Below are positions 37,701-51,200 of a stretch of DNA of 64,000 nucleotides, piece after piece; position 1 is the stretch's first letter, and every line of letters begins with the position of its first letter. The notes beneath the pieces are model-generated. The model made no database searches and was not told where the DNA came from. It was given only the letters and a program-made list of their open reading frames with translations. The translations under genes were made by a program, and so were the position numbers. Origin of the DNA: Lepas anatifera (lineage: Eukaryota; Arthropoda; Thecostraca; Lepadidae); the NCBI GenBank assembly GCA_034440635.1, contig JAOTON010001526.1, positions 1,187,001 through 1,251,000 of the forward strand. Reading direction: 5' to 3'.

Positions 37701-39702
37701 ATTCCTTTGGCTAATTATACATTGATAAAGTATAGAACGCAACAAATTACTGACTTCACTAAAAAGAAGAGAGACGGGAGCGCATTTTTCCCATCAATAC
37801 CTTTCACGTGAATTATTGGCCACAATTTGAACTAAATCGTTGGAAAAGTGGTCAAAACATTTCTAAAATTTTTGAAAATGCCTAATAAAAAACGAGATGC
37901 TTCAACCTTAGCTGTTACATGTTCAATCTAATCCCGTGTCATTTGAAGGTAAGAAGTGAACGAAGGCTGAAAATCATCGTTGTATTTCGCCATGTTTTTT
38001 ACGAAATCGGTGATTTTCACGATTTTCCTCAAGTTATAACTCCAAAATCGTACGTCTGAGGAAATAAATAATTTCGGATCAGGATTTCACGTCCCTGAAA
38101 ACCCAGCAGACGAAATTTGAACGAAATCCGAGACTATGCTATGTAGGGGCCTGATCCATCTGTGCTGGAATGCTCCACCTTTAACTTTGCTTTTCGCTTA
38201 TTCAAATACTTTTTTCCTTTTTTCACTTTTTCATTTTTATAGTTTTGCGCAGTGTAGATTGCCCAATGCATTTCAATGGCGCAGGCTTATTTTCGGCGAC
38301 GAAAAATTGAAAACAAAGCCCTTAAAAAACAACGAAAAACGAACAACGTCATTAAAAATGCACAGCGTAGCTGTCACTTAACCTTTATAATGCACTTGTT
38401 TGTAGGGTCATTTGGCCTCTCAAACTCTCACCCAATTGGGAAGGTATTATGGGGACCGGAAATGCTTACGCAGGTTCAAACACCCGCTCGGGTATTCCAT
38501 TAGGGAAACATCTGGTCACCTTTTCCAGAAATCGCTACGTGCCCAGTGATAGAAGCGGTAACCCATAATGATGATAACTTTATCTCTAGTTTCTATCTCA
38601 CTTTATTCCATTTTTCTATAATTTTAAAGATTTGGCAAGTTTCTTGATTCTGATTTTACTTGATTCTGTAGAAGCTTGATTTTGAAGCACCAGTGCCTTA
38701 TCTTCAGAGATCTCGAACTCTTAACTTTTGCAAAATGTTTCATTGAAAATTGAGCATAAAACACGAGAATGAGTTAAAGGCATACAATATGGTATCTTTA
38801 TTGGACATTTTGTGAAACTCTCAAAATTCATTATATATAAACTATTGCGAGTGCTCGCACTTTTTAAACTACACATGCTGTACAAGAATACAAGCAAAGA
38901 AATATATAAAGCTTACAACTTTGGGAAATATTTCGGAAATTTTAAAACTCACAATCAGAAATGGACACATTTCGGTCCAAACGCTTCACCCATAGAAGTT
39001 TCAAGTACTGCTATAAGTTTAATTTAAGAGGTACAAAGTGTAAGATTAGAAACCGTTTTCGCCGTCACGGTTTCTGAAGAGAAAATTCTGGTTGAACAAA
39101 AGTCCGATATTGATTTTCGTCTTGGCCATCCTTAAGGGTGCGTTATCAATGTTAACCCTATGGGAGCATATTTCGTGAAATATCTCGTAAAGTAACGTGG
39201 CTATCGTCGTGATTTTTTCACCAGATGTAGATAACAAGTGTATCCTTACAGCAGTTGCTTTTCAGGCCTGATGCATTTCTAGTTTTTGTACAAATTGACT
39301 TTCTTTTTCAAATTTCTCAAACTTAAGGTTTGAATAACTTTTTACACGATATAATCATTGAAAGAGTGTGGGTGGGCCTATGTTCCAGGAGCCAGTCTCC
39401 ACAACTCTGTTGTTTTACTTTTTTGAATTTTTGTCTTATAGGAAAGATATGAGAAGCTGAAATTTGAAAGCGTTTTCCAAAAATTCAGGGTAAAAATCGG
39501 GAAAACGGAAACAACAGAGTTTTGCGGCTATCTCCCCTATACAACTTACATACAGAATCAAAACCAAAAAAGGCTCGGCGAAAAAGTTATTTCAAGTTTT
39601 ATAAAACTTTCCCAATAGATGGCACTGGCAGTACCGGATTCGCATGAGTGGTCGCTGTGGTAGGTCTGTTCATTCATGCTTTGGTGAATGGGACGGGAGC
39701 AG
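34780..39702. other. Intergenic, no gene recognised
   Basis: CpG-rich patches lie at about 35,605-35,715 and 37,615-37,700. A repeat shared with 12.74 kb is at 36,797-36,870, and one shared with 8.75 kb is at 35,115-35,170. TGTGTCTCCGCAG|CGAGCAG (36,305) and CACCTTTTCCAG|AAATCG (38,526) have the look of acceptors, but no convincing exon follows. Nothing else is seen. Confidence 0.4.
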
Positions 39703-39844
39703 TGGCATAGCCAGAAATTCATCAAGGTAGTTGATAGCAGAGAATCTGCAGTTTGAAGCCAAAGTAAATACCTTCACGAACGTGGATAGGAAGTATTGAA
39801 CAAAAGGAGAGCCTATAGCCTGGTCATCCCTGGCCACACCACTG
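39703..39844. mobile_element. Short MITE-like element
   Basis: The left end CAGTGGCATAGCCAGAAATT and the right end CCCTGGCCACACCACTG are imperfect inverted copies. No target duplication is clear. It adjoins a GC-rich patch (39,850-39,960) and another CAGTGCCGGATCTAGCC terminus at 39,979, whose partner may be TTCTGGATCCGCCACAG at 40,371. Confidence 0.5.
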
Positions 39845-40978
39845 GCACACGGACACCTGTTTACCGGCGTGTGACCGGTGCCTCTGCGCCCCGGGCGCGC
39901 GCCAGTCACGTGGCAGCCGACTGGGGACATGATCCAGCTGCTCCGGCCCTGCTGAGTGGACAAGGACGTCTCATTGAGCAGTGCCGGATCTAGCCGGTCG
40001 GTTTTGGGGGCAAGCCAAAGTCGCAACAAAAAAACGTCACGCTGTGAAAAATGTTGCTGCAATATAACTTGACGGTGACTTTTGGGGATATCCAAGGCGA
40101 AAGGCAAACAAAACCGTGACGGGGTGAAAAAAATACGCACAAGATGGTTAGCTTTTGTTATCCATAGCCCAATGTTTACACCAAAGTTGACTGGTTCTGT
40201 TTGGAGTTTAGAGTTAAAGGAACAAAACTCTTGCTTATGAACTCAAGAGGATTCGGGGCAAAAAGGAGGTCGATCGCTGTGTGTGTGTGTGTGTGTGGGG
40301 GGAGGGTGCAAAAGCGTAGTTTATTCCTAGCTTTTCCGTTAGGGGGTTTGAATTCCTTTTTGCCCCTCCCTTCTGGATCCGCCACAGCCATAGAGTCTTC
40401 ATGAACTTTGACTAACGTGTTTTCAAATCAAGTATTTGAAATGGGGAAATATGAAGGCATTGTAAAGAAAAATAATGGGAATGACCCTTACTAATATTAC
40501 ATGATCCCGGGCATCAAAACTGGTTCGGTTTTTACCGCCCCCCCACATTCAGTAATCTCAGCAACGTGTTCTCTTATTGGATCGATAATCTAAGCAAGCG
40601 AGAGGTCAGCTACAATGATGTTTCAATGAGTTTTTGTGTTTGAAAAACTGCCAGCAATCTATAAGGGTGTCTCGTACCTCCTCGTACCCAGAAGTGAAAT
40701 CTGGCAGCTGATGTTCCATCATTTTAAGTCAGTCTAACAATTTGCTGTCCCTCAAAAACCATGATCAGTGCTTTTACAATCGCCAAACTGAGCTCGAAAG
40801 CATCAGACTTCACCCGACCAATTATCCAATCATGATTGATGATATTTCGGTAACTTCTGTATTCCATTACCCAGAGAAATAACAACCTGTTTTATAAAAT
40901 AATATTGTGGCAATGAGACGAAAATAGCTGATTCGGCCTTGCAAACGTTCCCCAGAATAAATATGTGGGTGTTTTAGA

Positions 40979-40992
40979 ATGACTAAACTACC

Positions 40993-41038
<46 letters not shown>

Positions 41039-41044
41039 TGGGGG
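40979..41044. repeat. (GA)n microsatellite; (GT)n nearby
   Basis: GA repeats at about 40,995-41,036. A GT repeat of about 9 units is at 40,279-40,297. No gene is seen in 39,850-41,400. Confidence 0.9.
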
Positions 41045-41406
41045 GAGACAAAAAGTCAGACGGGAGTGTTTACCTGTACAGGGAAGCCTTGCTGAGGGGG
41101 TGATTTTTAGGTCGAAAACAGCCGAAGCTAAGCCATAACAAAATTCTGATTTTTTAATGGGACTGGTGTTTTAAATCAAAACAACTATGTATTATTTTTG
41201 TGCTATAAAACACACCATGAATAGAATAACACAATTTTGAAATTGGGTAGGAGTAAGAAATTGGGACAACACTTTTCAGTTATCACACATTTGTATTTCC
41301 TAAGAAGCAGGGGCGTCGCCACGAAATTTTCGCAGGGGGGACGGACCCAGGTTGCTGCTGACCGGGGAGGCGTATTTTGAGCATATTCGGTACTTGATAG
41401 CATTAA

Positions 41407-42437
41407 CCCTCGCCCCACCGGGGAGGGCCATCGATGGCCCCCCTAGGGTTTTTCCGGGATAGCAGAAAAACGACGAGGCGCAGCACCGCGGTTGAGGGCT
41501 CTACCTCTCACTGCATCATTTTCCCATCATCCCTGAATTTTTTTACCCCGGGTCACCCAAGGTCAGGTCACCAGACGAGGTCAACCAAGGTCACCTCACT
41601 TCACCTTTAGAGCTCTGTAAGAGCTACATTTCAAAGTCGATCGATTTGAAACTTCCTACACTTCATGACCCCTTCAGGGTCTACAAGGTGTATATCCGGG
41701 ATTTTTCGATTTCGTGCCCTGAGGTCAGGTCACGAGGCGACCTCTCCCATTGGAAAAGCATGGGGAAAAGCTATTTCATGATATAAAAGCCACAAAAATG
41801 ATTTTAAATACTCAGACTGCTCAGAACAACGTTTTTGGACACCCTTTCACGGATCCCTGGGGTCATATTTGCCCTTTAACTTTTCCAAGGTCATCCAAGG
41901 TCACCAGAGGTCAAAAACAGTATTTTGACAATAACTTTTGACCTAATTGAGCTAGAGCGGTGAAACAAACACCATCGTGTTTGTCTTGTCACTGGCTTTC
42001 ATTTGATATACGGCAAGGTCACTTTTGGACCTTTCGTGACCTCAGGTCATATTAGGTCACGAGGGGACCTCTGGCGGTCAAACCACTGGCGGGAGGTCTT
42101 TACATTCCACATAGCGGAAAAAGTACTGGCAATTTGCTATCAAATGTACTTTACCAGGCCTCAATAGCTCTAATGACATAAGAGGTATGCCCAGTTTGCT
42201 TAATCATTGCATTTTTCAGTGAAAATAGCCGATCTTGACCTAATTTGACCTCTGGAGGTCAAACCATTGACCTGAGCACTAAAACATGTGAAGTAATTTC
42301 TTACTGAATTCATGCGAGCTTTCTATTGCACTTCGCAGATTTGCGCTAACGCCCATATTTTCGGAGTTAGAGGGGGGCCATCGATGGCCCCCTCTCGGTG
42401 GGGCGAAGGTGGCGCCGGACCCCCGGTGGGGCGCGGG
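41407..42437 (+). mobile_element. TTAA-flanked AGGTCA-rich element, copy 1
   Basis: Flanked by TTAA at 41,403-41,406 and 42,438-42,441. It begins CCCTCGCCCCACCGGGG and ends CCCCGGTGGGGCGCGGG. It is about 1.03 kb with no open frame. AGGTCA and TGACCT hexamers are frequent, often as close direct or inverted pairs (AAGGTCAGGTCACC, CTGAGGTCAGGTCA). It is colinear with the copy at 43,596 and with the inverted copy at 5,476. It cut into the CAGGGGCGTCGCC-ended element at 41,310. Confidence 0.88.
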
Positions 42438-42441
42438 TTAA

Positions 42442-43595
42442 TGACGATTTACCCAAAAATTTTTTGGGGGACATCCCCCTGGTTTGCCAACAGGGGGGAC
42501 GCGTCCCCCGCTTTCGGCATCCATGCTAAGAGTCTCATTAAAAACATGAATGGAGCTTTGCGAATTCTACCTGGATTTTTACTTTACGATTGCTGTAATT
42601 ATCTAATTATGTGACTGACTAATAAATCATAGCATGATCAAAGGGACTGAGGATCATAACTGAGCCGATGACTACCACATGGTGTTATGTTTTGAACCCC
42701 AAAATAGTCACTTATGTGAAGACCCTACTCCGTCACCGTCATGGATGCTGTTTTATGCCTATGCAACAATGCCGGAAATCATGAATCTCTCGATGTGATA
42801 CTTGTTCCAATTGGTCCCATAGATCCGACGGGTGGAGTTTATTCTTCATGGCATCCAAAATAGATTCAGCACAAAGAAGTAATTTGTAAAATGCATTCCT
42901 GCGTTCAGTTCCTTGCTTTCGCTCGGAAGCTTATTCCGTCTGGTGACCACATTTCAATCACGTCCTTTCTTTCCAGGTCTTACGTGCTCTTGTGGACCAG
43001 TGAGGGTAACTAATATGCTGAAATCACAAACAGAGCCTCTCCTGAGGCTAGGCCGCTCACTTCCAGCAAAAATTTATATTTCGTATTTAACGGATTTGGC
43101 GGCACAGGGAATGTTCTAATGTACTTAACTGGTAGCAAAAATGGGTCAGAATCTGGTTAGCTTTCCGTTTTGCTGTGGAAAATGTAGTGTCAGAGTTGGA
43201 AGCTAAAGTTGTATGGTCCTTCTTACTTTCTGGCCAGTTGCGACCTGCCTGGCCGACGCTGGATGGCGCACACCGTTCTGCAACTGGACAATGTGAGCCT
43301 TCATGAATCTACTAACATATGAAACGTTGAAATGTTGCTGAGTTGGTGTTTTGATAAGCAATATTGCTTTATAGTTTGCACACTTTTTTAAAAATGCCCC
43401 CGAAAATTTTTCATTATTTGGATCATTTTGGACATCCGTTCAAAATTTCGTCGCAATCAGATCACCGTCTGCGGTCGAATATCAGCCTGAAGTAAATGTT
43501 TCATATTCGCAGCTCATCAAAAATCTTACCGGAAAGCTACGTGGGTGTATTTTCCAAATAATATTGACAGAATAGAGCGTTCCAAATATAACTAA
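42442..43595 (+). other. Two candidate small exons of an unknown gene (42,977-43,005 and 43,238-43,292)
   Basis: The first has acceptor CGTCCTTTCTTTCCAG and donor GTGAGG|GTAACT (29 nt, reads SYVLLWTSE). The second has acceptor CCTTCTTACTTTCTGGCCAG and donor GACAAT|GTGAGC (55 nt, reads ATCLADAGWRTPFCNWT). Their phases fit each other (2 to 1, then 1 to 2). I do not recognise the protein and no other exon is seen nearby, so this could be chance. The rest of the stretch is empty. Confidence 0.25.
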
Positions 43596-44614
43596 CCCTC
43601 GCCCCACCGGGGGCATCGATGGCCCTCCTAAGGTTTTTCCGGGATAACAGAAAAACGACGAGGCGCAGCACCGTGGTTGAGAGCTCTACCTCTCACTGCA
43701 TCATTTTCCCCACCATCCCTGAAATTTTTTACCCCGGGTCACCCAAGTTCAGGTCACCAGACGAGGTCAACCAAGGTCACCTCACTTCAACTTTAGAGCT
43801 CTGTAAGAGCTACATTTCGAAGTCGATCGATTTGAAACTTCCTACACTTCATGACCCCTCCAGGGTCTACAAGCTGTATATCCGGGATTTTTCGATTTCG
43901 TGACCTGAGGTCAGGTCACGAGGTGACCTCTCCTATTGGAAAAGCATGGGGAAAGCTGTCTTATGATCTAAAAGTCACAAAAACGATTGAAAATGCTCAG
44001 CTTGATCAGAGAAGCGTTCTTGGACACCCTTTCACGGATTCCAGGGACCATACTTGGCCTTTGACCTCTCCAAGGTCATCCAAGGTCACCAGGGGTCAAA
44101 ACAGTATTTTGACAATAACGTTTGACCTATATAAGCTTGAACGCTGAATCAAACACCATCGTGTATGTTTCGTCACTGGCTTTCATTTAATATACGAAAA
44201 ATCACCTTCTGACCTTCCGTGAACTCAGGTCATATTAGGTCACGAGGTGACCTCTGGAGGTCAAAACACTTGCGGGAGGTCATTACGTTCCACATAGCGG
44301 ATAAAGGTCTGGCATTTTCCTATCGAATGGACTTTATCACATCTCAATAGCTCTAATGGCATAAGAGTTATGCCCAGTTTGCTTAAGCATTGCATATTTG
44401 AGTGAAAATAGCCGATTTTGATCTACTTTGACCTCTGGAGGTCAAGCCATTGCCCTGAGTGCTAAAACATGTGAAGTAATTTCTTACTGAATTCACGCGA
44501 GCTTTCTATTGCACTTTGCAGATTTGCGCTAACCCCCATATTTTCGGAGTTAGAAGGGGGCATCGATGGCCCCGGTGGGGTGAAGGTGGCGCCGGCCCTC
44601 CGGTGGGGCGCGGG
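43596..44614 (+). mobile_element. TTAA-flanked AGGTCA-rich element, copy 2
   Basis: The left flank is CTAA (decayed TTAA) at 43,592 and the right flank TTAA at 44,615-44,618. It begins CCCTCGCCCCACCGGGGG and ends CCTCCGGTGGGGCGCGGG. It is closely similar along its length to the copy at 41,407, with a few indels, and in the same orientation. The two lie 1.2 kb apart. Confidence 0.88.
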
Positions 44615-44619
44615 TTAAA

Positions 44620-45895
44620 GTACAAAGGAAGAATACGTTGTTAAATTTTATCTGATTTGCGTCAAATAGCCTAGCTGACCCAAGACGGTGTTTTTACCGA
44701 CGTGAGCTAAGTGCAATAGCAAGGAGAGGCGGGTGACAGGGAACGATCTTGAGGGAGGTTTAAGCCGAATTAGCCCGCCCGAATCCTGTTCGTACTCTTA
44801 TGTACTCAAGTAATGGATTTTTGGAGACATCTAGAAATTGATAGGCCTATGATCATTAGAAGCAAAAGCCGCCGCGAGAGAGCTGTTCCAACGAGTGAAA
44901 ACCCAAAACATTATCCCCCAGGGTCAGCTAAGATCTATAGAAGCCTTCTTCATTTGATGCCCATCATCCTCCCTCAGTGCAGAGCAAAACTTCCAACAAA
45001 GCAAGAGGTGCTAAAATACGACCTTACCAGCAGCAGGAACATCCTCGCCTTTGTGGAGATGCCACTGCTACCAGTGCAAGTGTAAATGTGAATATGTTTT
45101 GAGCCATGTCGTTCACGGAATATAACTGCAAGGGGAATTTGCGACGGCTGCTGGATGGAAGATTTTTTTCTGACAAAGAACAGAGTGAGAGGGTGACGGT
45201 AAAAAATGAAAGACGCGTTTAGTATGCTGGCTAATCCTTGGGATGTCGCAGCGCCCCACTCCGCAGTGTCTCAAAAATGGTTTTGCACTGGGATACTGAG
45301 TGTAAAATTCACATTTGAAAATATGGTAGGCGAGTGGCAAATCCAAACGGTGTAATATTGTAGGAGTTAGTTTAAACTCAATTGCATCCCTTACTTAAAG
45401 TTTGCTCATTTTTCATCCAAATTGTCCTTCCACACTAGATGATCTTTATACACTAGGATTGTTGAATTCTGCCAAAATAAGTCCACTAAAAAAGTGGGTT
45501 CAAAAGTGGGAAAGAAAAAAGTGAATGCGAAATTCAGAGCGCCCAGGTGTCATTCTCTACTAAGCATTCTAGGGTTTTGATCATTGTGCCTCCATCGCCA
45601 TGGTTAAGGATGACACTCTCGTGTCAGAGGAATACAAACGGCAGAACACTAGGCTCTACCAATATCAGTAAGACCAATTTCTGGCCGCCATGAACTGGAA
45701 TGACAAGAACTTTCAGGGAAAAGAAAGCGGCGATGTCCCAGGAGCAGAGTGGAAAAATGACGACGACGAACACAGGGCAGAAATTCACTCAATTAGTGTG
45801 TCCCCATAGTACACTCCTCATAAGAAAAGGCAAACAATTGTGTGAGTCAGATTTCTGTGTCATATTCTGCCAGCACCTGTTATCGCCGAGGCTGC
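44620..45895. other. Intergenic, no gene recognised
   Basis: ACCTTACCAGCAG|CAGGAACATCC with a following open stretch (ILAFVEMPLLP) near 45,035-45,080 resembles an exon but has a weak donor. Nothing else is seen. Confidence 0.3.
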
Positions 45896-45899
45896 TGAC

Positions 45900-46016
45900 T
45901 AGCGACCTTTCAGGGGGAGCCATCGATCTTTCAGAGGGGCGCCGCGACCATTTCAGGGGGCACCGAGGGTCGAACGAAGGAGGCACGTGCCCCCTTTGCA
46001 CCCCTGGATCCGCGAT
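45900..46016 (+). repeat. Copy of the TTCAGGGGGCGCC dispersed element
   Basis: It has CTTTCAGGGGGAGCCATCGA, CATTTCAGGGGGCACCGAGG and the terminus CACCCCTGGATCCGCGATTG. It is the same family as 34,620-34,772 and the satellite blocks. Confidence 0.6.
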
Positions 46017-46458
46017 TGATTCTCCCACTTTGGGGTGGCCATGTGAGGAATTGCGTGTCCCGTTCCTTAGTCCATCAGTTTTATTGCATTCAATGTTCCG
46101 AATTTTCAAACGGTAAACTGTCTTCACCCTCGGTGCTTGAAGCTCAAGCCCGATTCAATTTTTTTTTTTGCTGCTGATGTTGCCACTTTGGAATTTCTTT
46201 AGCAAAATAACCATGTATTCCTCTTTTTTCTGTGGTTTGTACACATTTTTGCTTCCCTGACATATTACGGTATTTCCTGTTTCCTTTAAACTCCATAAAA
46301 GTCATTCTTGAATCTATAAATTTCCAGCAAGATAATATTTTCTCGTCCAATTGAACTAGTGCCTTCCCTGAAATGATCACAATACTACTTGAAAGGCCGA
46401 TGACACCCCACTGAAATTTCGCGGGGAAGTCGTGCTGCATCACCCCTAATGCTTCCGA

Positions 46459-46627
46459 ATATTGCAGTAACGTCGTTCAGTTCTTGAAAATCGGTACGGA
46501 CTATACAACTTTTATTGTGCGTGTTGTGCAAGAACATGCCCCAAATATTGCAGTAACGTCGTTCACTTCTTGAAAATCGGTACGGACTATACAACTTTTA
46601 TTGTGCGTGTTGTGCAAGAACATGCCT
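46459..46627 (+). repeat. Two tandem copies of an 85-bp unit
   Basis: AATATTGCAGTAACGTCGTT starts at 46,459 and again at 46,544. The copies are almost identical, so this is a recent duplication. There is no known function. The following 46,628-48,290 holds no gene that I can recognise. Confidence 0.93.
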
Positions 46628-48291
46628 TTAGCTCTTAACATCAGGGAACTATGGCCTCGTGACTGGAGGTATGTGAGGGTTATTTGGACATCAGGACACA
46701 TTTCAGTCAGAGCTGAGGGCCTATCCATAAAATACTTAACATGTGTTCTTATAATTTTAATCCCCCTCCCTCATGGTAATACTTCCTTACGCCCTGTTGT
46801 AACGTCTAACAAAACGGTTGCTGCCTTCCCACCCCCTGTTTTTCCTTAGGTACTTTATGGACGGTCTCTTGTTTAGATCATCTTTTGATCCTGACTTAGG
46901 TCAGGGCCTATAACTTGGGAAACTGCTTCCAATACATTACAAAAGCTTCGGTTTATGTCGAACTGATGTGGTCAGGAAGGGTCTGAACGGGATTGAGATC
47001 GTACACGTGTATTGTCGATTACAACACAAACTATCCTATAATCAGAAACACCTCTCGATCACAGTGAGGACAACTCCGCACATGATCAGGGGTAGAACGC
47101 TACCCCTTCTCCGAGCACCAGAAAAATGTTCCACAATAAATACTTGGGCAAACACATGGAGCTGCGTGCCTCAGGGTTCGGTGGGTGAGTGAGTCAGTGA
47201 ACCCCTTTTCATGACCGCTACGAGGCGGGGGATCCCTAAGATCCGCCAAGGCGGTCACAAATGCGGGCGCCCTGCCCATGTGTCATGTTTATGTGCATGT
47301 GTGTGTACGCGCGGAGAATGACGACCCACCGACGCAAGGCGGGCCAAGAACATACAATTTGGTCACGAAAGTGGCCGAAGTGGAAAGAAGGAAATGGGCG
47401 CGGATCCTACCGCTGACTAGCTGCTAACTAGCGCAAAAAAGGGTAGCCAATCCACAGCCATGCTTAAACTGCCATTTGGCTAGCTTTGGTCCATCCCAGG
47501 TGACAATGGTGCGAGCTACAACCGCTTTCTCATTTAGAAAAATCAAGACATTTGCCCAATAGCAGTCTGTCCCCGGAAAAATACTGGGCCCGCCTCTGCG
47601 AGAGCACCTGTTACTGCGACGCGTCTGACCTTGCCCGCAGCGGTTCTTGGTCACCCGAAGGGTCGTAATGCGTGGAATACGCAGCGTACTACAGTTTACA
47701 ACCAACGTGTCACGTGGGCGATCTGTGTATCAGGATGAATGAACGAATGACCTGACATCTGTTGTTGGGGAAACAGGGTATTAGTTCTGATGGGTCATGT
47801 CGTGTGGCGCATGTGTCGAGGGTAACGCACCCTTAAAGTTTGAATTTTGAAGGGAAAATAATATTGAAAATGAAGTATCCATTCCAGCCCCAATTCTTTT
47901 TATGCCTGTGATCAAGGCCTTACAGCTTCCAAAAACCTGTTTTATGGCATGATTAATTGTATGAAAAATACTAAATATTTCTTATGAGCGGTTTATGGTG
48001 TAAAAAACTTTTCCAAATGTATACGCTTGTTTTGGAAAAAATGTAGAATTGTATGCTTCGACAAAGTGGAAAATTCCATTTAGAATGTAAAACATTCATC
48101 GCACTTGAGTTTTAAGGACACAACCGATAGGTTGAACACCACCTTTCAAGATAAATTGCTGCCGGCACTAGTTAGTTTCTCCCAGAAACAATAGCATATT
48201 CAATCCCTGGCCTACAAAAATTAATCCCCACAGCAATTGGAAAAAATTGAAGTCGATACAAAAATTGAAGTCGATACAAACTAAAACATAA

Positions 48292-51200
48292 CCTCGGCCT
48301 GCGGCCTCGGCAGGTGCCGCTCTGGCGCAGGAGAAGCCGGTGACAATGTACGTTAGCCAAACAGTTCGATTGACAGGCGAGTGTTTTCAGCAGTTTGATA
48401 CTTATAACAACGCAATGTTGGAGTTTTAGGTTTTGTGTTCTCATTATGGCTCCATTCAATCCCCTGTCTAGGCCCATGTTTTCCTAAATTAGCATGTCTC
48501 TGCATACTGCACCACGCTTGCCCTCTGTTCATATCATCAAAGAAATAAACACACGCATAATGTTTGTTTTGTTAAGCAAAGACTGGGCATGACGAGAAGA
48601 AAGGAGATACAATATAAAATATGATGGGTTTTCCGACGGTATTTCACCTATACCTGCAGATTTTCACCCAATTCAGCCTATTTGTTACCGAATTATGCCC
48701 CAGCTCGAGACCTCAGCCCCACCACCGAACTGATGTCCTGGATCCGCCTATGTTCGAGCTCCTTACCCCACCCCCTTACATATGTCCTGGATTTGCCTAT
48801 GCTCGAACTCAGTAGCCCCACCTCTATACTGCCCTGGATCCGCCTATGCTTGAACTCCTTAGCCACTACCCCTACTGATGTCCTGGATCCGCCTATGCTC
48901 GAGCTCCCGAGCCCCACCCACGTACTGATGTCCTGAATCCGCTTATGCTCGAGCTCCTTAGCCCCACCCCCGTACTGACGTCCTGGATCCGCTTATGTTT
49001 TAACTCTTTAGCCCCTACCTGTTTTAACTCTTTAGCCCCTTGAGGTCCTGGATCCGCTTATGCTCGAGCTCCTTAGCCCCACGCCCGTACTGATGTCTTT
49101 GATCCGCCTATACTCGAGCCCCTTAGCCCCGGCCCCGTACTGATGTCCTGGATCCGCCTCTGCTCGAGCTCCTTAGCCCGACACCCATACTGATGTCCTG
49201 GATCCGCCTATGCTCGAGCTCCTTAGCCCCATCTCCGTACAGATGTCCTGGATCCGCCTATGCTGGATCTCCTAGCCCCATCCCCGTACCGATATGCTGG
49301 ATCCGCCTATGCTCAAACCCCTTAGCCTCTAACCCCGTACTGATATCCTGGCTCCGCTTATGCTCGAGCTCCTTAGCCCCACACCCGTACTGATGCCCTG
49401 GATCCGCCTATGCCCGAACTCTTTAGCCCCTACCCCTCTGCTGATGTCCTGGATCCGCTTATGATTGAGCTCCTTAGCCCCACCTCTGTACTGATGTCCT
49501 TTATCCGCCTATACTCGAACCCCTTAGCCCCACCCCCGTACTGATGCCCTGCATCCGCCTCTGCTCGAGCTCCTTAGCCCCACACCCATACTGATGTCCT
49601 GGATCCGCCTATACTCCAGCTCTTTAGCCCCACCCCTGTACAGATGTCCTGGATCCACCTATGCTCGATCTCCTTAGCCCCACCCCCGTACTGATGTCCT
49701 GGATCCGCCTTTACTCAGGCTCCTGAGCCACACCCCTGCACTGATGTCCTGGATCCGCCTATGCTTGAGCACCTTAGCCCCACCCCCGAACTGATGTCCT
49801 GGATCTGCCTATGCTCGAACTCCGTAGCCCCACCTCCGTACTGCCCTGGATTCGCCTATACTCAAAATCTTTATTCCCTACCACCCTACTAATGTCCTGG
49901 ATCCGCCTATGCTGGAACGCCCGAGCCCCACCACCGTACTGATGTCCTGGATCCGCCTATGCTCGAGCTCCTTAGCCCCACCCCCGTACTGAGGCCTGGA
50001 TCCGCCTTTGCTGGAGCTCCTTAGCCCCACCCCCGTACTGATGTCCTGGATCCGCCTATGCTCGAACTTCTTAGCCCCACCTCCGTACTGATGTCCTTGA
50101 TCCGCATATGCTCGAACTCCTTACCCCTACCCCCCTACTGATGTCCTGGATCCGCCTATGCTCGAGCTCCTTACCCCACCTTCTTCCTGATGTCTTGGAT
50201 CCGCCTATGCTCGAACTCTGTAGCCCCTACCCCCCCCACTGATGTCCTGGATCCGCCTATGCTCGAGCTCCTTACCACACCCTCTTACTGATGTCCTGGA
50301 TCCGCCTATGCTCGAGCTCCTTAGCCCCATCCCCGTACTGAGGCCTGGATCCGCCAATGCTCGAACTACTTAGCCCCCACCCCCTACTGATGTCCTGGAT
50401 CCGACTATGCTCGAGCTCCCGAGCCCCACCCCCGTACTGATCAGCTGAATCCGCTTATGCTCGAGCTTCTTAGCCCCACCGCCGTACTGATGTCCTAGAT
50501 CCACCTCTGCTCGAGCTCCTTAGCCCCATCCCCGTACTAATATCCTGGATCCGCCTATGCTCGAACTCCGTAGCCCCTACCCCCTACTGATGTCCTGGAT
50601 CCGCCTATGCTGGAACATCCGAGTCTCACCCCGTACTGATGTCCTGATTCCGCTAATGCTCAGCTGCTTAGCCCCATCCCCGTACTAATGTCCTGGATTC
50701 GCCTATGCTCTAACTTCCTAGCCCGACCCTCGTACCGATGTCCTGGATCCGCCTATGCTCTAACTCCCTAGCCCGACCCTCGTACCGATGTCCTGGATCC
50801 GCCTATGCTCTAACTCCCTAGCCCCACCCTCGTACTGATGTCCTGGGTCCGCCTATGCTCGAACTCTTTAGCCCTTACCCCCATGCTGATGTCCTGGATC
50901 CGCTTATGCTCGATCTCATTACCCCCACACCAGTAACGCCCCACCTCCGTGCCCCCCGCCCCCGAAACGACATAGGCGGATACAAGGGGAAAGGGGACAG
51001 GTGCCCCCATAGAAACTTAGTGCCCCCTGAAATTGTCCCGGAAACCCCTGGAAAGTTCGATGGCACCCCCTGAAATGTCGGTTTCCCCGAGATGCAGGTA
51101 TCGGGGTCTACTGATAGGTTTTAGCGCCTACTTGATAGGTTTTTCCGGCCAAAAGTGGCGTCCCTGGTGTAGATAGCGCCCACCAGGAAGTTTCCCCTTC

